From NCBI GenBank assembly GCA_045124505.1, contig JBGVLZ010000055.1, positions 1 through 58,854 on the forward strand: DNA of 58,854 nucleotides, given 5' to 3'. The position numbers were made by a program, and so were the translations under genes. A model generated the notes under the pieces. The model worked only from the letters and a program-made list of their open reading frames with translations. It did no database searches and was not told the origin of the DNA. Shown piece by piece: positions 1-7,497 of the stretch. The DNA comes from RGIG7213 sp045124505 (GTDB lineage: Bacteria > Bacillota > Clostridia > Oscillospirales > CAG-272). Position 1 is the first letter of the stretch. Each line of letters starts with the position of its first letter.

Positions 1-67
1 CATATGTTTTTTATGTATGGGAGTGCAATGCACTTCCGCTTTTAACCGATTTACGGTCCCTTTAAAT

Positions 68-1438
68 TTAACCCATTACACGCATCAGATACTCGTCATT
101 CATGAATGTTTCCATGTTATAAAGAATAAGTACCTTTGATACGTTTTGTTCTGCGGCATACTGTGAAACTGTTTTATTTATTGTACCGTCAGGGATGTAG
201 TAACGCATATCAAGTATTACCAGGTCGTAATGATATGCAAGGAAAGGTGCAAGTGAGTGCGCAAAGCTGTCCTTTATAAGCACAAGCTTTTCTCTGTTTT
301 CTTCACCGTCTTTGGTGATGAGTGTTATAGGGTTATTACCGCCGAATGTGAAGTTGTCATGACCTAAAAATGCGCTGTATTTATCGGCTTCATTTAAGTA
401 TTTTCGGTTGTAAAATCCTTTATACTCAGTTATATCTTCACCCACGGGAACGGTTGTTGTGAAGCTTTCATCACCTTCAAAACGGAAGAATGTCATTGTG
501 TCAGCACCGGACGGTGCAATTCCCGATTTTGCGTATACAGTACCCAAAAAGTCCTCGCTTGCAATTTCTTTGGTAAATGCTTCAATAGGCAAGGGCTCCT
601 CACCGAATGATTTCATTATTTCTGCATAAGCATAATATGCGCCGAGCGTTGTCCAGTGGTGGTCAGTCTTATAATAAACGTATTCACCGCCTTCAGCATG
701 CGATTTTAAAGGCGAAAGTATATCAATTGTATTGATACCTGCCTTCTCAGCTGATTCTTTATACGCTTTCCAGAAAGCATCATTTTCATCTGACGGATAA
801 AGCGATGGCAGAATATTTTTGTGAACATCAACGGTTCTGCCTGCAATTGCAGTATATACGGATTTGTCAGATGCAGAAAGCATCTTGCTCAGATAATTAA
901 TATAACCGATATTTTTGTTGATGTTTTTTACGGCATCTTCCGTGTTTCTGTCACGTACGATACCGTTTTCATCCTCAGTCGTTCCCGTTATTGTATCGGG
1001 ATTTATGAGCATACCGTCAGATATTATAATTCCGTTTGATTCCTGTTTGCAAAGCAGAGCCTCGGTATATCCTTTAAGTGCACGCATGGCATTTCTGGCA
1101 GGAAATTGGTCTGCATAGTATTCTGCAATTTCATCTGCGAAAACTTCGCGCTGTTCTTTTGATGCCTGCTTTTCTTCGTATGTCATGAATATTTCTTTGA
1201 TGTCCTGCTTAAAATCGCCAGCAAATCTTTCGAGTGTTATTTCAGGGAGCTGTTTTAAAGCTCTTTTTTCTTCGCCTGAATATGCATTGTCAGGGATTAT
1301 CCAGAAAAGAACCGTAACAATGAAGATGACAGCTAAAAAGATGATTACTGTTATAATATTTGATTTTTTCGATTTTGAAGCCAATTCAAGCTGTTTTTCG
1401 AGTAATATTTCAGCTTCAGGCTTTTTCATTTCACTCAT
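68..1438 (-). CDS. DHHW-family membrane-anchored protein (AlgX/AlgJ-like, O-acylation partner of MBOAT)
   Basis: The 456-residue protein has one N-terminal membrane segment (about residues 29-47) and a large extracytoplasmic part. The family's DHHW motif is visible at residues 259-262, inside KTDHHWTTLGAYYAY, and a second block near residue 393 reads LIKDSFAHS, the likely serine block of an SGNH-like fold. DHHW proteins are AlgX/AlgJ-like and usually work with an MBOAT acyltransferase to O-acetylate or otherwise acylate surface polymers. The MBOAT gene lies 12 bases upstream on the same strand, so the two should form one operon. A good ribosome site (AAAGGAGG) precedes the ATG at 1438. The polymer modified cannot be told from sequence. 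Confidence 0.85.
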   Translation of the reverse strand: MSEMKKPEAEILLEKQLELASKSKKSNIITVIIFLAVIFIVTVLFWIIPDNAYSGEEKRALKQLPEITLERFAGDFKQDIKEIFMTYEEKQASKEQREVFADEIAEYYADQFPARNAMRALKGYTEALLCKQESNGIIISDGMLINPDTITGTTEDENGIVRDRNTEDAVKNINKNIGYINYLSKMLSASDKSVYTAIAGRTVDVHKNILPSLYPSDENDAFWKAYKESAEKAGINTIDILSPLKSHAEGGEYVYYKTDHHWTTLGAYYAYAEIMKSFGEEPLPIEAFTKEIASEDFLGTVYAKSGIAPSGADTMTFFRFEGDESFTTTVPVGEDITEYKGFYNRKYLNEADKYSAFLGHDNFTFGGNNPITLITKDGEENREKLVLIKDSFAHSLAPFLAYHYDLVILDMRYYIPDGTINKTVSQYAAEQNVSKVLILYNMETFMNDEYLMRVMG

Positions 1439-1450
1439 AACTGCCTCCTT

Positions 1451-2869
1451 TTAGAATCTGAAGTATAAGAACGGGTTGAAGCTTGAGTCAACGAGATATG
1501 CTATGCTGACTGTCAAAAACACCGTTGCAACAACGGGAACAGCGTATCTGTATACCGTGCCGAATTTTCCCTCGTTGAAGTAAAGTTTATAGAAAAGCTT
1601 TTTCGGAAGAGGAGTACATGCAACACATAAAATTGCAACAAATACAAGATTTCTTGTTATCTCATATGCATCGGATGCTGTTAAAAGTCCTGCGCCGTTT
1701 ATGCCGAACATGTTTTTTATGTACTCAAATCCTGCACCTATATCCTCAAAAACAAACAGCACCCAACCGAACAAAACGATTATAAGTGTATATAAATGTC
1801 TGAAAAAGGCAGGTATCTTTTCAAGCCATTTGAGCAAGAATCCTTTTTCAAGCATAAGTATTATGCCGTAATATAAACCCCACAGTATGTAGTTCCAGTA
1901 TGCACCGTGCCATATACCTGTGAGAAGCCAAACGATAAGCAGATTTCTGTACGTTTTGAATTTACCTTTTCTTGAACCTCCGAGCGGGAAGTAAACATTA
2001 TCCCTGAACCATGTTGACAGTGACATATGCCATCTGCGCCAGAATTCCGTAATGCTTTTGGAGATATAAGGATAATTGAAGTTTTCAAGAAATGTAAAGC
2101 CGAGCATCTTGCCAAGACCTATTGCCATATCGGAATATGCGGAAAAATCGAAGTAAAGCTGTAACGAATAGCAGATTATACCAAACCATGCGGCGATCAC
2201 TGAACGCTCGTCTGTAGGAATATCACGGAAGTAATTCCATACTTCGCCTATTGCGTTTGCAAAAACGATCTTTTTGGCAAGACCTGCAGTAAAGGTCCTG
2301 ATACCGGAGGCAAACATATCGATCGACTCAAAACGCTCGTTAAGCTGATCGTCAACATCCTTGTATCTTACTATAGGGCCTGCGATAAGCTGAGGAAACA
2401 GTGTTACGTAAGCACCGAAATAAGTGATTTTTTTCTGAACGCTCGCATCTCCTCTGTAAACATCGATGACGTAGGACATCGCTTGAAATGTATAGAATGA
2501 AATGCCGATAGGAAGTCCTAAACCGAGTAGGGGAATATTAACTCCGGGAATCAGATTCAGTATACTTCCGACTATAAAATCGTAATATTTGAAAAATCCG
2601 AGAATGAGAAGATTGATTATTACGCTGATAACCAAAACGGTTTTTGCTTTTTTTCGGTTATCCCGATATTTATCGACAAAATATCCGCATATGTAATCCA
2701 CGATAATGGTAAATACCATAAGTGATATATACACAGGCTCGCCCCAGCCGTAAAATACAAGGCTTATGAGCAAAAGCCATATGTTTTTTATCTTTTTCGG
2801 AACGAGGAAGTACCCGGCCAAGGTAATAGGCAGGTATAAAAATAAAAATTCAAGACTTGAAAATACCAT
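1451..2869 (-). CDS. MBOAT family membrane-bound O-acyltransferase (AlgI/DltB-like)
   Basis: This 472-residue polytopic membrane protein has the MBOAT signature. Conserved histidines sit at 281 (FWRRWHMSLS) and 321 (LTGIWHGAYWN), the latter being the usual catalytic one. Blocks such as PQLIAGPIVRY and LYFDFSAYSDMAIG are typical of the AlgI subgroup. The family moves an acyl group across the membrane onto an extracellular sugar or teichoic-acid acceptor, handing it to a partner, here the DHHW protein just downstream. Length is normal for the family. GGAG precedes the ATG by six bases, and a strong promoter lies directly upstream. No dlt genes are nearby, so I prefer a polysaccharide or cell-wall glycan acceptor over D-alanylation (inference). 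Confidence 0.9.
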   Translation of the reverse strand: MVFSSLEFLFLYLPITLAGYFLVPKKIKNIWLLLISLVFYGWGEPVYISLMVFTIIVDYICGYFVDKYRDNRKKAKTVLVISVIINLLILGFFKYYDFIVGSILNLIPGVNIPLLGLGLPIGISFYTFQAMSYVIDVYRGDASVQKKITYFGAYVTLFPQLIAGPIVRYKDVDDQLNERFESIDMFASGIRTFTAGLAKKIVFANAIGEVWNYFRDIPTDERSVIAAWFGIICYSLQLYFDFSAYSDMAIGLGKMLGFTFLENFNYPYISKSITEFWRRWHMSLSTWFRDNVYFPLGGSRKGKFKTYRNLLIVWLLTGIWHGAYWNYILWGLYYGIILMLEKGFLLKWLEKIPAFFRHLYTLIIVLFGWVLFVFEDIGAGFEYIKNMFGINGAGLLTASDAYEITRNLVFVAILCVACTPLPKKLFYKLYFNEGKFGTVYRYAVPVVATVFLTVSIAYLVDSSFNPFLYFRF

Positions 2870-2896
2870 ATATACTCCAAAACAAATATTTTAAAA

Positions 2897-2925
2897 ATTA
2901 TACAATAACAGTGCAGTTATTTCAA
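2897..2925 (-). promoter_or_regulatory. Sigma-70-type promoter for the MBOAT-DHHW operon
   Basis: Read on the minus strand, TTGAAA (2920-2925) is followed after 17 bases by TATAAT (2897-2902), about 28 bases before the MBOAT start codon. Confidence 0.7.
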
Positions 2926-3066
2926 TACTGAATTGTGTATGATGTGAAAACAAAAAACTCGCATATTTATGAAAATTCACACAAAATATGTGTAATTTGA
3001 TGAAAAATTGACATTTGAAGCTTTGAAAAAATAGTTAATATGCCAATGGAATTTGCCAAATCGTAG

Positions 3067-3075
3067 TGATAGAAT
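3067..3075 (+). promoter_or_regulatory. Extended -10 promoter for the folT leader
   Basis: TGATAGAAT (TG at 3067-3068, -10 at 3070-3075) would place the transcript start at about 3082, exactly at the 5' edge of the riboswitch. No good -35 box is seen at the usual distance. An alternative TTGACA (3008-3013) with an 18-base spacer to TAGTTA lies further upstream. Confidence 0.45.
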
Positions 3076-3083
3076 ATACTTAA

Positions 3084-3194
3084 ACAGAGTAGGATATAAA
3101 GCGTATGCGGAATTTTCCGCAGTGTCGGCAGGACGGGGAGTTGTCTGCCGGACGAATTGCCGATGGGCTGCGGTTTTATATCCGCATCCCGCTG
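3084..3194 (+). ncRNA. Tetrahydrofolate (THF) riboswitch
   Basis: Reading by eye, the leader contains the elements of the THF riboswitch in order: AGAGTAG followed by GATATAAA (3093-3100), GCGT, a variable hairpin (GCGG/CCGC), a second arm GTCGGCAG/CTGCCGG, the conserved ACGAA at 3152-3156, then GGTTTTATATC, which pairs with GATATAAA, and the conserved GCATCCCGCTG end. It lies directly before a folate transporter gene and before an intrinsic terminator, as expected for folate-responsive attenuation. The extra hairpin after GCGT makes this copy longer than the minimal form I remember. Confidence 0.82.
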
Positions 3195-3214
3195 AACATA
3201 TTGATGTAGATCTA

Positions 3215-3243
3215 CGGGGGAGCTTTGCGCTCGCCCGTTTTTT
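3215..3243 (+). terminator. Attenuator terminator of the THF riboswitch
   Basis: CGGGGGAGC and GCTCGCCCG form a 9-position stem with one mismatch and a TTTGC loop (3215-3237), followed by six T (3238-3243). It sits between the aptamer and folT, so ligand binding probably favours termination. Confidence 0.8.
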
Positions 3244-3285
3244 ACTTCTACGGGAATTTCCATCTGTTGGGAAGGAAAAACCAAA

Positions 3286-4074
3286 ATGTTGAAATTCAAA
3301 AACAATCACAGACTTTTTATGTGCGGCATCGTCCTTTTGATAATGCAGTTTATAACGCTTGCCGTGCGTGCAGTTTCCTATGCGATCGTCAAGGGAACCT
3401 CCCTCACATTTGCCGCCGTTAAACCTACAAGTCCGGAAAGATTTGTGCTTTTCTGGGGACTTGGAATTGTCGGAATAATAGTTCTCATAATTGCATTTAC
3501 GGTTAAGCTGGGAGATGAGATGCGCAAGGAGGAAACTCTTTCACCTCGCAAACGTACAATGAAGCTTGTAATGTGCGCTTTGCTTTTGTCACTTGCCGGC
3601 GTTGTATCGCTTGTTGAGATAATGCCGATCCAGGAAATGAAAATTACGTTTACGTTTATCTTTATTGCGCTGTGCGGATACTTGTACGGACCTGCTACAG
3701 GCATGGCATTCGGTGCTTCTGCAGATATTGTAGGATATATGGTAAACCCTGCAGGCGGCATGCTTTTTCCGGGTTTTACAGTGACGGCACTTATAAGCGG
3801 ATTTTTCTACGGTCTTGTTTTAAACAGAGAACATGCAAAAAACGGAAAGCTTCCCACGTGGCGAATTATTCTTGCAAAGGCCCTTGATACATTTGTGTGT
3901 AACATAATTCTCAATACGTTTTGCTGCAGTGTTCTTTACGGAGATACTTTTATTGCGCTTCTTCCCGCACGACTTATAAAAAACCTCATAATGCTTCCTG
4001 TTGAAGCACTTATTCTTGTGTTCATTATTGCTTTTTTTGAAAAGTACACACAAAAGTACGGTGTTAAAATATGA
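3286..4074 (+). CDS. folT: Folate ECF transporter S component (FolT family) with N-terminal extension
   Basis: Residues about 88-262 are a FolT-type substrate-binding subunit of an energy-coupling factor transporter. The polytopic core carries blocks such as FIFIALCGYLYGPATGM and DIVGYMVNPAGGMLFPGFT. The protein is 262 residues against roughly 170-180 for typical FolT. The extra N-terminal ~85 residues hold two predicted membrane segments (about 9-33 and 52-75) and a charged linker. The shared ECF ATPase and EcfT subunits are not in this window. The upstream THF riboswitch and attenuator independently support a folate substrate. GGAAGG precedes the ATG. Confidence 0.88.
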   Translation: MLKFKNNHRLFMCGIVLLIMQFITLAVRAVSYAIVKGTSLTFAAVKPTSPERFVLFWGLGIVGIIVLIIAFTVKLGDEMRKEETLSPRKRTMKLVMCALLLSLAGVVSLVEIMPIQEMKITFTFIFIALCGYLYGPATGMAFGASADIVGYMVNPAGGMLFPGFTVTALISGFFYGLVLNREHAKNGKLPTWRIILAKALDTFVCNIILNTFCCSVLYGDTFIALLPARLIKNLIMLPVEALILVFIIAFFEKYTQKYGVKI

Positions 4075-4091
4075 TTTTTTTAAAATTTTGG

Positions 4092-4122
4092 TGAGTCCGA
4101 CAGTAAATCGGACTCATTTTTA
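4092..4122 (+). terminator. Intrinsic terminator after folT
   Basis: A perfect 9-bp stem (TGAGTCCGA/TCGGACTCA, loop of seven bases) is followed by a T-rich tail. Confidence 0.85.
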
Positions 4123-4164
4123 TATTTTATTGTGCTTAACATATACATTTTTAACAAATTATAC

Positions 4165-4193
4165 TTTACAAAAAGTGCGGCGTGTGGTATAAT
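4165..4193 (+). promoter_or_regulatory. Promoter for the XRE-cupin/rsmE operon
   Basis: TTTACA (4165-4170), a 17-base spacer and a perfect TATAAT (4188-4193), 38 bases before the start codon. Confidence 0.75.
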
Positions 4194-4231
4194 AACATAA
4201 GAAAAATATGTCATTTTTTAAGGAGGTAAAT

Positions 4232-4819
4232 ATGGAAATATCCAATCTCAAACAAATAGGCGAAAGACTTGCCGATTTACGTGATATTCTCGGTTTTACA
4301 ACTGCCGACATGGCTAAATTTACAGATACAACTGAAGAAGAATACATACAGTGTGAAAGTGGTATGAGAGATATGTCTATCTCGTTTTTGTGCAAGGCTG
4401 CACAAAGACTGAGAGTTGACCTTACAGACCTTATAATGGGTGAAGCGCCCAAGCTTTCCGTTTATACAGTAACTAAGAAAGGCAACGGTCTTCCCGTTGA
4501 AAGACGTCACGGATTTGATTATCAGAATATGGCGTATATGTTCAGCGACAGAAAGATCGAGCCGTTTACGGTAAGAGTACCGTTCAGTGAGGATGCAGTC
4601 GATGCCCCCATTCATATGTGCGTTCATGACGGTCATGAATTTGATATGATAACCAAGGGCACGCTTAAAATGGTGATAAACGATAAGGTGGAAATACTGA
4701 ACGAGGGTGACTGTATCTACCTTAATTCAAAATGGCCTCACGGCATGGTTGCAATAGGCGGTGAGGATTGTCATTTTCTTGCCATCGTTATTCCCGAAAC
4801 TGACGCCGAAGAGAAATGA
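4232..4819 (+). CDS. XRE-family transcriptional regulator with C-terminal cupin domain
   Basis: The protein has an N-terminal helix-turn-helix of the XRE type (about residues 5-60) and a C-terminal cupin-2 barrel (about 120-190) with HMCVHDGHEFDMITKGTLKM and LNEGDCIYLNSKWPHGMVA, the usual cupin metal and ligand blocks. Such regulators sense a small ligand through the cupin. I place the start at 4232, where AAGGAGG stands seven bases ahead; an ATG at 4208 lacks a ribosome site. The last four bases overlap rsmE (ATGA), so the two are probably translationally coupled. The ligand is unknown. Confidence 0.85.
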   Translation: MEISNLKQIGERLADLRDILGFTTADMAKFTDTTEEEYIQCESGMRDMSISFLCKAAQRLRVDLTDLIMGEAPKLSVYTVTKKGNGLPVERRHGFDYQNMAYMFSDRKIEPFTVRVPFSEDAVDAPIHMCVHDGHEFDMITKGTLKMVINDKVEILNEGDCIYLNSKWPHGMVAIGGEDCHFLAIVIPETDAEEK

Positions 4820-5538
4820 GATTCTTTGTATCTTCAAAAGATATAGTATCTGATACAGTCACGATAAAAGGCGACGATTGTGTTCATATCGGTGTTTCGC
4901 TTCGCTCACGTCCGGGTGATATCATAACCGTTTGTGATGAGGAAATGCGTGAGTATACGTGTGAGATACTGACGATTTCTCCCGATGCGGTCACAGCAAA
5001 GATCACGGATATGAACATTTCCGCATCTGAACCTGCTGTGAAGATACATCTTTACCAGTCGCTTGCAAAAGGTGATAAGCTCGATCTTATAATACAAAAA
5101 GCAACTGAGATCGGTGTTCACGATATCACGCTTGTCAACAGTAAAAGATGTATTGTGAAATATGACGGCAAGGACTGCTGCCGAAAGGTTGAACGCTTTG
5201 CAAAAATTGCGGAATCTGCCGCAAAACAAAGCGGAAGAGGAATAGTACCTAATGTTTTTCCGCCTGTTGATATGATGACGGCGCTTAAAAACGCCGAAGG
5301 TCAGAAGCTGTTTTGCTATGAGCTTGAAAGATCACTGTCAATAAAAGAGGCGGTAAATGATAAAAACTGCACAGAAATATCTGTTTTTATCGGACCTGAG
5401 GGCGGATATACATCCGACGAAGCGAAAATGGCTGTAAAATTCGGTGCACAGCCCGTAACTCTCGGAAAAAGGATATTGAGGTGCGAAACAGCTCCTTTGT
5501 TCGTATTATCCTGTCTGATTTATGAATTTGATCTGTAA
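4816..5538 (+). CDS. rsmE: 16S rRNA (uracil(1498)-N(3))-methyltransferase RsmE
   Basis: The 240-residue protein matches RsmE, which methylates U1498 of 16S rRNA with S-adenosylmethionine in a knotted SPOUT fold. The two SAM-binding blocks are clear: VFIGPEGGYTSDE and LGKRILRCETAPLF near the C-terminus, preceded by IIQKATEIGVHDITLVNSKR. Length is normal. It overlaps the regulator gene upstream by four bases. In many Firmicutes rsmE follows dnaJ/prmA, which is not the case here. Confidence 0.93.
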   Translation: MRFFVSSKDIVSDTVTIKGDDCVHIGVSLRSRPGDIITVCDEEMREYTCEILTISPDAVTAKITDMNISASEPAVKIHLYQSLAKGDKLDLIIQKATEIGVHDITLVNSKRCIVKYDGKDCCRKVERFAKIAESAAKQSGRGIVPNVFPPVDMMTALKNAEGQKLFCYELERSLSIKEAVNDKNCTEISVFIGPEGGYTSDEAKMAVKFGAQPVTLGKRILRCETAPLFVLSCLIYEFDL

Positions 5539-5614
5539 ATCGTGCTTTTGTACAATCTTTTATAAATTATGACGAAAAAGACGGAAAAATTTATATAAAA
5601 TTTTTAATTCTATG

Positions 5615-5643
5615 TTGAAATGTTACAAAAAATAGTTTAAAAT
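5615..5643 (+). promoter_or_regulatory. Promoter for the CdaR-type regulator (and possibly ftsEX)
   Basis: TTGAAA (5615-5620), 17-base spacer, TAAAAT (5638-5643), followed by the GGAGG ribosome site at 5691. Confidence 0.65.
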
Positions 5644-5700
5644 ATAAGATGTGTACTGTAAAGAGTACCGTCAATTCAATCGTTATTTGCGGAGGTGTAT

Positions 5701-6786
5701 ATGTCGAACAGATTATTTCAAAGCATAATTCATCAAATGAAGGATGCAGTTGATCGTGTGATCGGTGTTATCGATGATAATGGCGTGATCATATCGTGTT
5801 CGGATCTTACTAAAATAGGTGAGACAAGGCAGGGAATAAAGGATGAACTTGCTTACACCGCCGATGTTGTTTACTCAAAGGGGTATACATACCGCCCCAT
5901 TGAAAATTCAACAAAAGCGGAATATATCGTTTTTGTCGAAGGCGAAGATAAGATGTCTGACAGAATTTCGTCGATACTTGCCATTTCTCTTACCAACATT
6001 AAAAACCTTTATGACGAAAAATATGATAAGGCGTCTTTTATAAAAAATATAATTCTCGACAATATTTTGCCGAGTGACATTTACATAAAATCCAAGGAAC
6101 TTCATTTTTCAACCGAAGTAACCCGTGTTGTAATTCTTATAAAATTCCTCTCAACAACGGATGCTGTTCCGTTTGATATGATCGCAAGCATGTATCCCGA
6201 TAAAAACAAGGATTTTGTTATCAGCGTAGGTGAGCGTGATATCGTGCTTGTAAAAGAAATGAAGCCAGGGTATGAATCTTCTGAAGTTTCAAAACTTGCA
6301 AAATCCATATATGATATGATATCATCTGAATTTTTTGCAAAGGTTGCAATAGGTATCGGTACTGCGGCGGATAATGTTAAGGATCTTGCACGTTCTTACA
6401 AGGAAGCACAGGTGGCACTTGAAGTCGGAAAGGTTTTCGATACTGAAAAAAATATCATAGCTTATGAAAATCTCGGTATAGGAAGACTTATATATCAGCT
6501 TCCCACAACTCTTTGCGAAATGTTCCTCAATGAGGTGTTCAAAAAAGGCTCGATAGAAAGTATTGACCGTGAAACGCTTATGACAATCCAGGCATTTTTC
6601 GAGAACAATCTGAATGTTTCCGAAACATCGAGAAAGCTTTTTGTACACAGAAATACACTCGTTTACAGACTTGATAAGATCAGAAAGATAACAGGACTTG
6701 ACCTGCGTGAGTTTGAACATGCAATTACGTTTAAAGTTGCGCTCATGGTTCAGAAGTATCTTACAAGCAAACCTGCAAAATTCTGA
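5701..6786 (+). CDS. CdaR/PucR-family transcriptional regulator
   Basis: The C-terminal ~60 residues carry the PucR-type helix-turn-helix (NLNVSETSRKLFVHRNTLVYRLDKI, shown here only in outline: SETSRKLFVHRNT then LVYRLDKIRKITGLDL). The N-terminal ~120 residues resemble a sugar-diacid-recognition or PAS-like sensor (VIGVIDDNGVIISCSD), with a middle GGDEF-like region (IGIGTAADNVKDLARSYKEA). I take ATG 5701 as start; the in-frame GTG at 5695 lies inside the ribosome site GGAGG. The gene ends 24 bases before ftsE. No sugar-acid genes are nearby, so its ligand is unknown and linkage to ftsEX may be only positional. Confidence 0.85.
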   Translation: MSNRLFQSIIHQMKDAVDRVIGVIDDNGVIISCSDLTKIGETRQGIKDELAYTADVVYSKGYTYRPIENSTKAEYIVFVEGEDKMSDRISSILAISLTNIKNLYDEKYDKASFIKNIILDNILPSDIYIKSKELHFSTEVTRVVILIKFLSTTDAVPFDMIASMYPDKNKDFVISVGERDIVLVKEMKPGYESSEVSKLAKSIYDMISSEFFAKVAIGIGTAADNVKDLARSYKEAQVALEVGKVFDTEKNIIAYENLGIGRLIYQLPTTLCEMFLNEVFKKGSIESIDRETLMTIQAFFENNLNVSETSRKLFVHRNTLVYRLDKIRKITGLDLREFEHAITFKVALMVQKYLTSKPAKF

Positions 6787-6810
6787 TCTTCCCTTACCAA
6801 GGAAGGTAGT

Positions 6811-7497
6811 ATGATAAAATTCAATAATGTTACAAAGGTTTACGACGGTAAGACTGTTGCGCTTCAGAATATTAACCTGACTATTGAAGATGAAAGTTTT
6901 GTTTTCATTGTCGGTCATTCAGGCGCCGGAAAATCAACGCTTTTGAAGCTGTTGCTCCGTGAGGAAGAGCCTACAGAAGGCTCAATTGAGGTCGATGACT
7001 ATGATCTTAATTCTCTTAAAAGCCGAAAAGTTCCTTATTACAGACGCAATTTAGGCGTTGTTTTCCAGGATTTCAAGCTTTTTGAAAAGAGTACTGTTTA
7101 CGAAAATGTTGCTTTTGCGATGCGTGCCATCGGTGAACCTAACAGCTCGATTAAAAAACGTGTTCCCAAGCTTCTGACGCTTTTGGGACTTAGTGACCGT
7201 GCGGATAATTTCCCGACTGAACTTTCAGGCGGTGAACAGCAGAGAGTTTCTCTTGCACGTGCTTTGGCGAACAATCCCAAAATTATAATTGCAGATGAGC
7301 CTACGGCGAATGTCGACCCGAAGATGAGTCTTGATATCATGAATCTGCTTATCCAGCTCAATCAGGGCGGCAGGACTGTAATTGTCATTACGCATGACAA
7401 AAATCTTGTTGACTATTTCCAGAAGCGTGTTGTTGTTATAAGTGACGGTGTTATTACCGAAGACAGAATAGGGGGTATGTTCAATGAGAAAGTATAG
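6811..7497 (+). CDS. ftsE: Cell division ABC ATPase FtsE
   Basis: A 228-residue ABC ATPase with Walker A GHSGAGKST (about residues 36-44), signature LSGGEQQR, Walker B IIIADEPTAN and switch histidine VITHD. With FtsX it forms a membrane complex that uses ATP cycles to activate a periplasmic or extracellular cell-wall hydrolase during division. It overlaps ftsX by 14 bases, the normal arrangement. A small inverted repeat, CTTCC (6788-6792) with GGAAG (6801-6805), covers the ribosome site and might modulate translation. Confidence 0.95.
   Translation: MIKFNNVTKVYDGKTVALQNINLTIEDESFVFIVGHSGAGKSTLLKLLLREEEPTEGSIEVDDYDLNSLKSRKVPYYRRNLGVVFQDFKLFEKSTVYENVAFAMRAIGEPNSSIKKRVPKLLTLLGLSDRADNFPTELSGGEQQRVSLARALANNPKIIIADEPTANVDPKMSLDIMNLLIQLNQGGRTVIVITHDKNLVDYFQKRVVVISDGVITEDRIGGMFNEKV

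Noticed and set aside
1..67. Short palindrome AGTGCA-A-TGCACT (22-34) as a terminator for the DHHW gene
   Set aside because: A one-base loop cannot form a hairpin and no T-run follows on the minus strand. I see nothing else in this edge segment.
3053..3292. Small reading frames on both strands in the folT leader
   Set aside because: They cover the riboswitch and terminator, lack ribosome sites and are explained by the structured RNA.
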